From an uncultured Bacteroidales bacterium (GTDB taxonomy: Bacteria > Bacteroidota > Bacteroidia > Bacteroidales > UBA932): a DNA stretch of 64,000 bases. The first letter of the stretch is position 1. The number at the start of each line of letters is the position of its first letter. The notes beneath the pieces were generated by a model. That model was not told where the DNA came from, searched no databases, and saw only the letters and a program-made list of their open reading frames with translations. The position numbers and the translations under genes are program-made. This document shows, in pieces, positions 26,439 to 36,017 of the stretch. The DNA is taken from the NCBI GenBank assembly GCA_905235085.1, contig CAJOKD010000016.1, forward strand, positions 62,001 through 126,000, written 5' to 3'.

Positions 26439-28025
26439 TCAGTCAACTATCGGATTACTTCCCCACCAATCCTTTCCAGGGCTCCAGTCTTTGCGAAGCC
26501 GCATTGCCCGGTTTGCCGTTTGCTGTTTCAGGATCTCCACTCGCAAGCTATCATATATCCTCTGGTGTTTTGACTCGCTGTACGTTTCATCCGGGACCGG
26601 CATCTTGGCGCCAGTCTCCGTCAGCCACGCCTTCAACCTTGCCTGCATCTTATCCAGGAGTTCAGGGTGGTCGGACGCGACATCATTCTTTTCGCCAGGG
26701 TCCTGTACCAGATTATACAATTCGCAGTGTCCGTCTTCGTGGTAATAGATAAGTTTCCATTCTCCATCCCTTATGATTGAAGAAGGATCGCCTCCGGAAC
26801 CTCCATAATGAGGATAATGCCAGAACATCGGGCGGTCTTGGATATTGCCTCCTTCAAGGATTGGGCGGAGGGAAACGCCATCCAGTTCCTCCTTGTTTAT
26901 CCCGGCATAATCCATCAAGGTAGGATAAATGTCTATGGTATTGACCGGAGTATCGTCCTTCGTGCCTTTCAACTTGGTACCAGGGACGTGGATGAAGAAC
27001 GGTACGCGGATCCCGCCTTCCCACTGATAGGATTTGCCTCCCCTAAAAGGATAGTTGGATGTCGAGTAGAAACCAAGTGAGGCAAGGCCTCCGTTATCGG
27101 ACATGAATATCACGATCGTGTTCCTGTCATACTTCAGTTCTTTCAGTTTCGCAAGGACGACCCCAACCGCATCATCCATCTGCTTGATCAAACCGGCGAA
27201 AACCGGATTGTCCTGTACCTGGCAGACTGGGAAATTCCTGTCAAGTTTGAATGGTTCACGGTCAACCGATGGCATATTCACCGCCTTGTCACGGAAATAC
27301 CTCCAATTCTCTTCTGTCGTTTCAACCGGGGTGTGGACAGCGTAGAATGAGAGATATGCAAAGAAAGGATTGCGTTTGTTCTTCTTGTGATCCTCCAGAA
27401 ACTTGTTGGTCTCCAGAGCAAGGCGCATCGATAGTTCTTCTCCGTCCGGACCATCTTCTAGTTTAGGATTATGATATGGAGAGAAATAACCCTTAGGAGG
27501 TTCTCCTATGCCATATCCTCCCTTGTTTATCTCGAATCCGGCCATCTCCGGAGTGGTTTCGTATCCAAGGTGCCATTTTCCAGCCATAAAAGTACTGTAG
27601 CCGTTATCCTTCAATATCTGCGGAAGGCAAAGGAACTTGTCCACATCAAGGTTATGCTCATATTCGGCCGGCATCATACGGGTCGCCCAACCGTGATTGC
27701 GCCATCCTTCACCGGATTCCTCCCCGATCCATTCCGTTATCCCGTGCCGGGTAGGATAAAGACCTGTCATCAGAGATGCCCGTGACGGGCTTGAAACAGT
27801 ACAGGCAGCATATCCATTGGTAAAAAGGACTCCATCCTCCGCGATGGAATCGATATTCGGAGTCTCATAGAAACTGCTCCCGTTGACGCCGGTATCCATT
27901 CCACCAAAGTCATCCGCCAGGAATATCAGGAAATTCGGACGATCGTCATGTTTGCAGGAAGTGAGACCAAGCAACGAGACGGTCAGTGCGGCAGAGGTCG
28001 CCGACAGATTTATTATTCGCTTCAT
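26439..28025 (-). CDS. Exported sulfatase, serine-type (S1 family), second copy
   Basis: A 528-residue sulfatase distinct from its neighbour. It has a lipoprotein signal (ALTVSLLGLTSC), the metal site FLIFLADDFGGMD, the formylglycine motif VSSPSRASLMTG with precursor Ser78, MAGKWHLG, and IFMSDNGG. The fold ends with the usual WKLIYYHEDGHCELYNL and LYDS-type C-terminal subdomain. MKRIINLSA at 28025 is preferred over a start 51 bases upstream because it gives a proper signal peptide. It lies between the sugar transporter and the other sulfatase with gaps of 10 and 1 bases, so it belongs to the same operon. It likely removes a differently placed sulfate from the same glycan. Confidence 0.92.
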   Translation of the reverse strand: MKRIINLSATSAALTVSLLGLTSCKHDDRPNFLIFLADDFGGMDTGVNGSSFYETPNIDSIAEDGVLFTNGYAACTVSSPSRASLMTGLYPTRHGITEWIGEESGEGWRNHGWATRMMPAEYEHNLDVDKFLCLPQILKDNGYSTFMAGKWHLGYETTPEMAGFEINKGGYGIGEPPKGYFSPYHNPKLEDGPDGEELSMRLALETNKFLEDHKKNKRNPFFAYLSFYAVHTPVETTEENWRYFRDKAVNMPSVDREPFKLDRNFPVCQVQDNPVFAGLIKQMDDAVGVVLAKLKELKYDRNTIVIFMSDNGGLASLGFYSTSNYPFRGGKSYQWEGGIRVPFFIHVPGTKLKGTKDDTPVNTIDIYPTLMDYAGINKEELDGVSLRPILEGGNIQDRPMFWHYPHYGGSGGDPSSIIRDGEWKLIYYHEDGHCELYNLVQDPGEKNDVASDHPELLDKMQARLKAWLTETGAKMPVPDETYSESKHQRIYDSLRVEILKQQTANRAMRLRKDWSPGKDWWGSNPIVD

Positions 28026-28035
28026 ATTCAAAGAC

Positions 28036-29331
28036 TTATTGTTTCCACGACTCAACTCTATGACCCTTGAATGCATAATAAATAAGGTATAAGAAACAAG
28101 GTATCAATATAATGTATGCAAGTTGTTTTCCGATGACATCGGCAATGGAACCATATATAAGGGGCAGCACTGCATTGCCGCAGAATGACATCACCAGGAT
28201 CGCACTGCCCAGATTCTTCCACTTTCCGAGATTCCTGATTGCCAATGGCCAGATTCCCGCATATATCAATGAGTTCGGTAATCCTAAAAGGACAAGGCAA
28301 ACGACGGAAGCCATCGGTGGAAGGAATAGCACCAGTACAGATAGGAACATACCCAAAGACGAGCAGACCTTCAATGCCGTAGCCTGGCTGATAGCTCGCG
28401 GAATCATTATGATCCCGCAACAATAGCCGATCAAGACGCAAGCCAATGACAGTGATGGGAATATCCTAGCTGAGATGAGATCCCTGCCGAACTCCATCGA
28501 ATATGACGCCAGGGTACTGACAGACACCTGGATGGCTCCCAAATGGCAGAACATGGCGATGGCACCGAGCACCAGATACGGATAAGACAGTACGGATTTG
28601 CGGCAAGTGTCCCCTTCTTTGGGAACATCATCGTCCAGATTGCCATTATCCGGGATAGGACTGTAATAGAAAAGTATCCCAAGCAACAGCAGGACCAGCG
28701 CCAGTATGACATATGGTACTATGACACCTCTGACCATCTGATCAAGTGCTTGTTCTTTCGCGACTCCCGAAAGTATGCCGGAGTCAATCGAGGCCATAGT
28801 CTGACGGTCTTGAGGCCGGATAATAAGCTTCGCTATCAAAAGCGGAGAAAGGATGCCCGCAAGTTTGTTGCATATTCCGACAATGCTGATCCGCCGAGCG
28901 GCACTGTCGCGCGGTCCGATGGTGACAACAAGCGGGTTCGCCAGTGTCTGAAGTATGGCCAACGCCATACCCATCAAGAACAACGCTACCAGGAACAAGA
29001 AGTAGCTCCTAAGAAGGGCAGCTGGCCAAAAAAGGAGAGCCCCAAAAGAAAGCAAGCCCAGCCCTGCAGAGGCTCCTCTTCGGTACCCGACATGATCCAG
29101 GAAAACTGATGCCGGGATAGCTATCAGGAGATATGCAATGTTGAATGCGAAAGTGACAAGATAACTCTGAGCTTCAGTGTGGAGATCACAAGCTACTTTG
29201 AAATACGGAATCAAGACGGCGTTCATCCAGGAGACCAGGCCGAAAACAAAATACAGACAGGCCATTACAGCCATCGTCTGTACTCCTCTTGATCCGAGTC
29301 CTTTAGAACCACTATTTCCGGCAATGGTCAT
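28036..29331 (-). CDS. FHS-family sugar MFS transporter (fucose/sialic-acid permease type)
   Basis: A 431-residue inner-membrane carrier with 12 predicted helices. The opening VMACLYFVFGLVSWMNAVLIPYF and the QTLANPLVVTIGP segment, followed by SIVGICNKLAGILSP, are typical of the FHS group that includes fucose and glucose/galactose permeases and the Bacteroides-type sialic acid carrier NanT. The start overlaps the regulator's stop codon (ATGA), showing translational coupling. In this locus a sialic acid or amino-sugar substrate is likely, though the family alone does not decide that. Confidence 0.82.
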   Translation of the reverse strand: MTIAGNSGSKGLGSRGVQTMAVMACLYFVFGLVSWMNAVLIPYFKVACDLHTEAQSYLVTFAFNIAYLLIAIPASVFLDHVGYRRGASAGLGLLSFGALLFWPAALLRSYFLFLVALFLMGMALAILQTLANPLVVTIGPRDSAARRISIVGICNKLAGILSPLLIAKLIIRPQDRQTMASIDSGILSGVAKEQALDQMVRGVIVPYVILALVLLLLGILFYYSPIPDNGNLDDDVPKEGDTCRKSVLSYPYLVLGAIAMFCHLGAIQVSVSTLASYSMEFGRDLISARIFPSLSLACVLIGYCCGIIMIPRAISQATALKVCSSLGMFLSVLVLFLPPMASVVCLVLLGLPNSLIYAGIWPLAIRNLGKWKNLGSAILVMSFCGNAVLPLIYGSIADVIGKQLAYIILIPCFLYLIYYAFKGHRVESWKQ

Positions 29332-30049
29332 TCGCTGTATTCCTTCTCTATGAAATCATCACAATTATCGAACAAAGGATTCAAATGAAGACGCATCGCC
29401 ATCCTGAACTCATCCGGAGAGCCTAAACGCAGAATATTGAAAAGACCAGTATGGGACACAATGGTCTGGTCTTTATGACCTGATTTAGTTTTGGGAGTAT
29501 ACAGCGAGAAAAGATGGCGCAGGATTCCCTGGAAATCAATAAGGCTGTTGTTCCCGGTCATCTCGATGAGCTTGCTGTGGAACTGGAGGTCGATTTCGTT
29601 CTTCTCCTTGTAAAGCCGGAATCTCTCGTCCGTATCCGTCACAATAGCCATCTGCTTTTCGTAATCCAAGTCTTTGACCACTATCTCTTCTCTGCCATAT
29701 TCTGTTCAGTCTTTCCCTGGAAAATAAAATCAGCGGCACCAACCTCAAGCATAAGTCGCAGTCCATAGAGGTCCTTCAGGGTATTCTTGTCCAGAGCACC
29801 GGAATTGATTATCGTATTGATTACGCCAAATACCTGAGGATGGACTACCTCCGTCCCTTTCTTCTTTTTTGTTTCAATAATACCAAGTGCTCTGAGCCTA
29901 CTCAAGGCCTCTCTGAGGACTACGCGGCTCACTCCGAACAATTCAACGAATTCCTGCTCTTTCGGAAGTTGCTTGATTTCCGGATGAGATGAGATATACT
30001 TAACGATATTCTTCTGAGTCTGTTCTACCAGAGTGAGATTGTCCTTCAT
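29328..30049 (-). CDS. FadR/GntR-type regulator with FCD ligand domain, frameshifted
   Basis: Transcription regulator of the GntR family. Residues 1-75 form a winged helix (LPKEQEFVELFGVSRVVLREALSRLRALGIIE), followed by an FCD ligand domain. The frame stops after ADFIFQGKTEQNMAEKR, while the continuation EIVVKDLDYEKQMA, DLQFHSKLIEMTGN and the metal-binding histidine helix near FRMAMRLHLNP lie in the adjacent frame. One base appears missing at about 29688. The restored product has about 240 residues, normal for the family. It lies 9 bases after the aldolase gene in the leftward operon and most likely controls the divergent operons; sialic acid or a breakdown product would be the ligand, as for NanR. 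Confidence 0.82.
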
Positions 30050-30058
30050 AACTAACGA

Positions 30059-30958
30059 CTAGGAAATAAACGGTTTGCAATCCAATAATAACTTGCTAGC
30101 CTGCTCCTCACTGAGATTTCCCAGAGGAAGCCGGCAAGGTCCGCAAGGAATGCCGCAAAAATCAAGCAAAACCTTTACTGCAGATATGATATTTCCTGTC
30201 TTGCATATTTTCGTTATGAACTGGTTGGCGTAATGCTGCATCTCCACGGCCCCTGCTATGTCTCCCGAAAAAAACTTGGAGAAAACGGAACGGATTAACG
30301 GAGCGATAATGTTATATGAGGTCCCGATACCTCCGGTGGCTCCCAGTTCCAGACCAGTGACGATTGTTTCATCGTGTCCGTGAAGGATGTCATATCTTCC
30401 GCTTTCCATAGATATACACTCAAGCATATCGGAAGTATTGTATGAGGTAAACTTGATACCCGCAAGGTTAGGAATCTCACTTCTCGCTCCCGCAAGGAAC
30501 TCTGCCATACTCAAATTGACGCCAGACCTGCCCGGAACGTGATAATAATAGAAAGGAGTTTCTGGAGCATATGATGCTACCCGCTTGTTGAAAGAGACAA
30601 GTTCCGAAACCCTGCCTGGTTGCATGAAACAAGGGCCCATCGCGGAGATGGCCCGGACTCCAATCCTTTCAGCGTGCCTAGCAAGCTCCCCTGCCGTTTT
30701 ATAGCAGGTGCTACCAACATGGACAAGGATGTCAAGCTTGCCCGAGAACTTCATCCACCGCTCTGCGATCAGCATACGCTCTTCATTCGTCAATAGCAAA
30801 CCTTCACCGGTTGAACCGTTGACGAAAACCCCTTGTACTCCTTTATCAATCAGGAATTCTGCATACGGATCGATCACCTCAAGATCTATATCTCCGTCCG
30901 GCCGCATCGGGGTAACCACGGCGGCATACAACCCCTTGAGTTTATTTACCTTCTCCAT
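30059..30958 (-). CDS. N-acetylneuraminate lyase-like aldolase (DapA family), copy 1
   Basis: A 299-residue DapA-family class I aldolase, closest in motifs to sialic acid lyase, which splits N-acetylneuraminate into N-acetylmannosamine and pyruvate. It has the pyruvate-carboxylate motif NGSTGEG, the catalytic tyrosine in FYYYHVP, Schiff-base Lys169 in GIKFTS, sugar-recognition DE in LHGHDET, and the C-terminal CGPCRLPL. Arg144 in PGRSGVN stands where sialic acid lyase has leucine, as in dihydrodipicolinate synthase. MEKVNKLKGL at 30958 is chosen as start. It heads the leftward operon. A sialic-acid-like substrate is probable but not certain. Confidence 0.82.
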   Translation of the reverse strand: MEKVNKLKGLYAAVVTPMRPDGDIDLEVIDPYAEFLIDKGVQGVFVNGSTGEGLLLTNEERMLIAERWMKFSGKLDILVHVGSTCYKTAGELARHAERIGVRAISAMGPCFMQPGRVSELVSFNKRVASYAPETPFYYYHVPGRSGVNLSMAEFLAGARSEIPNLAGIKFTSYNTSDMLECISMESGRYDILHGHDETIVTGLELGATGGIGTSYNIIAPLIRSVFSKFFSGDIAGAVEMQHYANQFITKICKTGNIISAVKVLLDFCGIPCGPCRLPLGNLSEEQASKLLLDCKPFIS

Positions 30959-31321
30959 CTCTTTACTAAATAAAGGGTAGTCCTTTATTTGACAAAGAAA
31001 CAAATATTATTTATTAAAACCAAATATTTATTTATCTGTTTATATCCACTACTCACAGGAAATAACTGATATTTAATAAAACGTTTATGTTATAATACAT
31101 ATTATAATAACTAGCAAAACCTCAACAAATCGCTTACAGAACCCATAAATCACATATTTTCGGGGTATTATTAGTTAATCCCGGCACTTTTCCCTAAAAT
31201 ACTTTTTTTATTATTTTCTTTATTATGTATTGTTTATTACAAAAAAAGAGACTAATATTGCAAATAACACAAGACTATATCGCCTTTTTGATTATGTATT
31301 ATTTATAATATGGTTTATGAT
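30959..31321. promoter_or_regulatory. AT-rich divergent control region of the glycan island
   Basis: This 363-base gap separates the two divergent operons and is strikingly AT-rich. It holds a palindrome TATAATA-CA-TATTATA (31091-31106). A direct repeat, CAAATATTATTTATT (31001-31015) and CAAATATTTATTTAT (31021-31035), is spaced 20 bases, two helical turns. A second imperfect repeat, ATTATGTATTGTTTATTA (about 31223-31240) and ATTATGTATTATTTATAA (about 31292-31309), brackets the susC promoter. These are candidate operators for the FadR-type regulator. No open frame of note is present. Confidence 0.55.
31230..31261 (+). promoter_or_regulatory. Promoter of the susC operon
   Basis: TTG at 31230-31232 and TAATATTGC at 31253-31261, 20 bases apart. 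It has one mismatch to the TAnnTTTG consensus and correct spacing. Predicted start about 31267, giving a leader of about 55 bases. Confidence 0.5.
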
Positions 31322-34300
31322 ATGAAAGCCTATCATCTCCGGCACTCATTCGAGTGCATCGCCATTCTGCTGCTGCTCAGTATGCCATTCATCATATCTA
31401 CATCGGCATACGCGCAGAAGCAGACAGGCAAACAAACGATTTCCGGAAAAGTCATCGACCAGGACGGGACGCCTATCCCTGGCGTTGCTGTCTTTGTCAA
31501 AGGAACCAGATCCGGAGTTACTACTTCATCGGATGGTACATATTCCATCACGGCAAATGCTGATGATGAACTGGTATTTTCATCCCTTGGATATTCTGAA
31601 AAAACCATAACGGCAGGCTCCGGCGGCACTGTCAATGTGACATTGGAATCTGAAGCGATCGGATTGGATGAAACGATAGTCATCGGTTATGGAACGCAGT
31701 CCAGAAGGACGATCACTTCTGCTGTAGCCAAGGTCAGCGGAGACGTTATGAAAAACAATCCGGTCACGACATTGGGAGATGCATTGAAAGGAAGGATTGC
31801 CGGAGCGCGGGTCTATACCAACAACTTCACACCGGGAACAGACGCCACGATCACTATCCGAGGCGGTTCTTCCATCAATGGTTCGAATGAACCTCTGATC
31901 CTTGTCGACGGAATCGAGAGACCTATGGGTGGGCTCAATCCGTCAGACATCGAATCCATTGAAGTATTGAAGGATGCGGCTTCAACTGCCATTTACGGTT
32001 CAAGGGCTTCAAACGGTATCATCCTTATTACAACCAAGAAGGGTGTGCAGTCTGACAAACCGTCCATAACTTTCGAAAGCACGGTTGGTCTCCAGGGTCC
32101 GGAGACATTGTACCCTCTGATGAATTCCGAGGATTATCTCACATATGTCAGGCCGGCCGCCAACAATAAGAAATTTGCCACCAACCTCACATTGGACGGC
32201 AAGTCTTGCAGTAGCGGCAATACCCCTTCTTCCATCTATTCAACCAGATACCTTAAAGATGGAGAAGCGATTCCCGCCGGTTACAAATCTATGGCTGACC
32301 CTCTTGATCCGACCAAGACACTCATATTCGAAGACAATGACTGGCAAAGAGTCTTTTACAGGAGGACGGTCTACCAGAACTACTATCTCAACGTTACCGG
32401 TGGAACCCAGAAGAACAGTTACCTGGCGAGTGTCGGATATACTGACGATGACGGTGTCGCCTTGGGAACAGGATTCCAGAGGCTGGCTACGAAACTCAAT
32501 CTCAGGACCGAGATCACAGACAGGCTTCAGTTCCGTGGCAATGTCGATTTTTCATATACCCAGGATCAGCGCATATCGGATTACAGGAATAATATCGCCA
32601 GATCCCTGTATTCAGCTCCGACAATGAAACTCTATTTCGATGACGGGACTCCGACCTGGGGTATCAACGAAACTGCGACCAGTCCTCTTTATTACTATTA
32701 TATACATAATCGCCACAACAACACCACCAGGATTTCATTGTACGGTGGTCTGACTTATGATATCACCAAATATCTCAAGGCGGATGTACAACTTTCATAT
32801 TTCATCCACAGCAACCAGAACGGCGATTTCGAAAATGCAAACCATTACTCGGAAACCAGGCCGACGACAGAGAACTATTCAGAATACAAGAACCGCAAAC
32901 TGGAAGCTTTCCTTAATTACAAGCGGACAGTTTCTGATCATTCTTTCGATATCATAGGAGGTTACTCATATCTCTATACTAAGAATTTCAGCTTCGGAGC
33001 AGCCAGCGAAGGAGGATTCACCGATAAAATAAGGACCCTGACAGCCGGACCGACCAAAACGAAAGCAGTAAGCGATCTGTCTGATGAATGCTTGATCGGT
33101 TACTTCGGACGCTTGAATTATGACTATGCAAAGAAATACTTGTTCAGTGTGTCATTCAGGGCAGATGGTTCTTCCCGATTTACAAAGGGACACCAATGGG
33201 GATACTTCCCAGCAGCATCCGTCGGATGGATTGTCAGTGAAGAACCGTTCTTGAAAGGATCCAGAGGTCTCAGTTTCTTGAAATTGAGGGCATCTTACGG
33301 CATGACAGGAAACAATGCCATCGGACTGTATGATGCACTGGGAGCTTACGCGACAAGCAAATACTTCGGGCAGGCGTCAATGGTACCTAGCGAAATGCCG
33401 AACGATGACCTGACCTGGGAGACCACGACACAGACAGATGCAGGCATCGAGATTGGTTTATTCAACAACAGAGTGATGATCAATTCCGATTATTTCAGGA
33501 AAATAACGGATAACCTGCTATTCTCAGTCACCCTCCCGAATACTTCCGGTTTCAGTTCAGTCATGTCGAATACAGGTAAAGTACTGTTCCATGGGTTCGA
33601 CTTGGAAGTAAGTACGAAGAATATCAATCGCAAGAACTTCAAGTGGGATTCCAAGTTTACCTGGAGTTACGTAAAGAATATGGTTCTTGAGCTCCCGGAC
33701 AACGGAATGGAGAAGAACCGTATCGGAGGGATTATGGTCGGAGACGGCTCCTCATTCGGTGGTATCGCCGAAGGAGAACCGATGTTCGGCTTCTATGGTT
33801 ACGTAGTAGACCACATCCTCCAGAATGCAGAGGAAGCAGCAAATGCCAGGTATGACACTAACTCCAAGGGATTGGATCACGAAACCGGCAAGAACAACAC
33901 TGGTAAAAAATATGCCGGGGACTATGAATGGAAGAACCGTGAAGGCAGTTCAACGAGGAAAGTCAATGGCGTTGAGGTCGAGCAGATCAACGAAGAGGAT
34001 CAGTTCCTCCTGGGTTATACGGTTCCTCATAGCACCGGTGGCTTCGGAAATACGTTCACTATCGGGAACTTCATGATGAATCTATATCTGGATTGGGCTC
34101 TTGGCCATTCTATTATGAATATGAATGAAGGTTATACATTCACCAACCATATGACTTGCGACACCGCAATCAACGAGAAAGTGAAAACCTGCTGGACAGG
34201 AGAGGGTGATACCAATGCCAAGTATGCGCGTTTCTGCACAACCGACCCACAGCAGAGCGGAAACTTCAACCGAGTTTCGAATGTATTCACCTACCGTGGT

Positions 34301-34534
34301 GACTATCTTTGCATCCGAGAAGTCAGTTTGGGATACAATCTTCCGAAGAGTGTCCTACAGCACTTGAGAATGCAATCTGCCTCCATTGTTATCTCCGGCA
34401 ATAACCTCCATTACTTCACCGCCGTTCCAGGTGTTTCGCCTGAAGTAGGTTCCGGGGACAATTTCGACCACTCTTACGGAGGAGCCTATCCTCCTATGAG
34501 GAAAGTATCAGTCGGCGTAAAGGTGATATTCTAA
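31322..34534 (+). CDS. SusC/RagA-family TonB-linked outer-membrane transporter
   Basis: Outer-membrane importer for oligosaccharides that works with the downstream SusD lipoprotein. The 1070-residue protein has a signal peptide ending AYAQ, a CarboxypepD_reg-like domain at about residues 38-110 (ISGKVIDQDGTPIPGVAVFVKGT), a TonB-box region ETIVIGYGTQ, a plug domain with GSSINGSNEPLILVDGIE and SIEVLKDAASTAIYGSRASNG, and a 22-strand barrel ending KVSVGVKVIF. ATG 31322 gives the better signal peptide; 31310 is in frame. It opens the rightward operon, with susD 13 bases later. Substrate is inferred from neighbours. Confidence 0.96.
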   Translation: MKAYHLRHSFECIAILLLLSMPFIISTSAYAQKQTGKQTISGKVIDQDGTPIPGVAVFVKGTRSGVTTSSDGTYSITANADDELVFSSLGYSEKTITAGSGGTVNVTLESEAIGLDETIVIGYGTQSRRTITSAVAKVSGDVMKNNPVTTLGDALKGRIAGARVYTNNFTPGTDATITIRGGSSINGSNEPLILVDGIERPMGGLNPSDIESIEVLKDAASTAIYGSRASNGIILITTKKGVQSDKPSITFESTVGLQGPETLYPLMNSEDYLTYVRPAANNKKFATNLTLDGKSCSSGNTPSSIYSTRYLKDGEAIPAGYKSMADPLDPTKTLIFEDNDWQRVFYRRTVYQNYYLNVTGGTQKNSYLASVGYTDDDGVALGTGFQRLATKLNLRTEITDRLQFRGNVDFSYTQDQRISDYRNNIARSLYSAPTMKLYFDDGTPTWGINETATSPLYYYYIHNRHNNTTRISLYGGLTYDITKYLKADVQLSYFIHSNQNGDFENANHYSETRPTTENYSEYKNRKLEAFLNYKRTVSDHSFDIIGGYSYLYTKNFSFGAASEGGFTDKIRTLTAGPTKTKAVSDLSDECLIGYFGRLNYDYAKKYLFSVSFRADGSSRFTKGHQWGYFPAASVGWIVSEEPFLKGSRGLSFLKLRASYGMTGNNAIGLYDALGAYATSKYFGQASMVPSEMPNDDLTWETTTQTDAGIEIGLFNNRVMINSDYFRKITDNLLFSVTLPNTSGFSSVMSNTGKVLFHGFDLEVSTKNINRKNFKWDSKFTWSYVKNMVLELPDNGMEKNRIGGIMVGDGSSFGGIAEGEPMFGFYGYVVDHILQNAEEAANARYDTNSKGLDHETGKNNTGKKYAGDYEWKNREGSSTRKVNGVEVEQINEEDQFLLGYTVPHSTGGFGNTFTIGNFMMNLYLDWALGHSIMNMNEGYTFTNHMTCDTAINEKVKTCWTGEGDTNAKYARFCTTDPQQSGNFNRVSNVFTYRGDYLCIREVSLGYNLPKSVLQHLRMQSASIVISGNNLHYFTAVPGVSPEVGSGDNFDHSYGGAYPPMRKVSVGVKVIF

Positions 34535-34547
34535 AGGAAAAAAGGAT

Positions 34548-35999
34548 ATGAAAAAGATAATATTTGCAGGTTTTCTCTGCGTCATCGCTTTGACGGTAGC
34601 ATCCTGTCAAAAGGACCTGAACATAGTACAGAGAGGCAAACTTACTTCGAATGAAGCATGGGAGACTCAAGTTGATGCCATAAGCTGCACCTACGGAATG
34701 ATGGCTCAATTCAGGGATGCATTCAAAACCAACTTCTTTCTCTGGGGAGAGTACCGTTCGGGAGCCTGGGAGTTTACAGCAAACGCCAGCGCAAAGAGGA
34801 TCAACATTATGAACAACCAGATTCAAAGCAGCGATGAAGGCACTGACTGGTCTGCTCTGTACAAAACCTTGAATACGGCAAACGTGATCCTGAAACATGC
34901 ACCGGATGTCAGCTTCACGGACAAGAATTTGGAAAAGAAAGTCTTCGGCAGTGCGTATTTCACAAGGGCGTTCATATATTTCTGGATTGTTAGGGTCTGG
35001 GGAGACGCGCCTCTAATCACAGCCGGATTGGAGACTTATGATCTTGAACTCCTCTATCCTTCCAGGTCCAGTAAGTCCGAGATATTCAAACAGATCGAGT
35101 CCGACCTTGAGTCTGCTTCCCAGTATCTGGAAGGAGTGCCCATTGAACCCAATATGCCGAACATCCTTGCCGTAAACACTCTCAAGACAGATTTCAATCT
35201 GTGGATGTACAAGGTTGAAGGGAACCAAAGCGCACTCCAGAAGGCGAAAGAGGCTTGTTCTGCCGTAATAGGCAAGAGGTCTCTTGTGGCAAAATACGAA
35301 AACATATTCAGCGTCAAGAACAAACTCAATGATGAAGAGATATTCGTATGGAGCATGGTAAAGGACGAATGTGAAGGGGGCTACCCGCAGAATCTCCTTA
35401 CTGGAATCAACGATGTTTCCGCCCAGTTCATTGAGAATCCGGTCAAGTCTGGCAGCCATACGCAACTGGAGATAATAACCCAGGAATACAGGGATCTGCT
35501 CGGTGCTGTCCCATCCGATGCGAGGAAGATAGCGACATATGATGAATTCTTCGATACCGGAAAGGACAGGCTCCACAGATGGATCAATAAATTCGCCGGA
35601 ACTTGGCAGAATGGAGAAAGGACTTTTGATTCGGATATCATCGCATACAGATATGCTGACATCCTTTTGTTCGACGCAGAAATAAAATGTGCGGAGAACA
35701 AGCCGGAAGAAGCTCTCGCAAGTGTCAACGCAGTTGCCCAAAGGGCATATGGCACGGCAAACTATTACCAAGGTGGTAAAACCGTTCCAGAGGTTCTTGA
35801 CATAATACTGGAGGAGAGATGCAAGGAATTCCTGGGCGAAGGAAAGCTCTGGTGGGATTTCATCAGGTTCGGCGTCGTGTTCAACAAAGTGTCTACCCTT
35901 TCTGGCAAAAGTACGAACAAGAACATCCTCCTCTGGCCTGTCAACCAGGAAACACTCAATGCCAATCCTAATATGACACAAACCGACATAGAGTATTAA
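34548..35999 (+). CDS. SusD/RagB-family surface glycan-binding lipoprotein
   Basis: A 483-residue lipoprotein that caps the SusC transporter and captures glycan on the cell surface. The lipobox is in ITVASCQKDLN. The helical tetratricopeptide-like core includes AYFTRAFIYFWIVRVWGDAPLIT, the hallmark of the family, and the C-terminus has ILEERCKEFLGEGKLWWDFIRFG then LLWPVNQETLNANPNMTQ. It directly follows susC and precedes the propeller lipoprotein by 18 bases. Confidence 0.96.
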   Translation: MKKIIFAGFLCVIALTVASCQKDLNIVQRGKLTSNEAWETQVDAISCTYGMMAQFRDAFKTNFFLWGEYRSGAWEFTANASAKRINIMNNQIQSSDEGTDWSALYKTLNTANVILKHAPDVSFTDKNLEKKVFGSAYFTRAFIYFWIVRVWGDAPLITAGLETYDLELLYPSRSSKSEIFKQIESDLESASQYLEGVPIEPNMPNILAVNTLKTDFNLWMYKVEGNQSALQKAKEACSAVIGKRSLVAKYENIFSVKNKLNDEEIFVWSMVKDECEGGYPQNLLTGINDVSAQFIENPVKSGSHTQLEIITQEYRDLLGAVPSDARKIATYDEFFDTGKDRLHRWINKFAGTWQNGERTFDSDIIAYRYADILLFDAEIKCAENKPEEALASVNAVAQRAYGTANYYQGGKTVPEVLDIILEERCKEFLGEGKLWWDFIRFGVVFNKVSTLSGKSTNKNILLWPVNQETLNANPNMTQTDIEY

Positions 36000-36017
36000 A
36001 CTTATTTGATTTCCATT

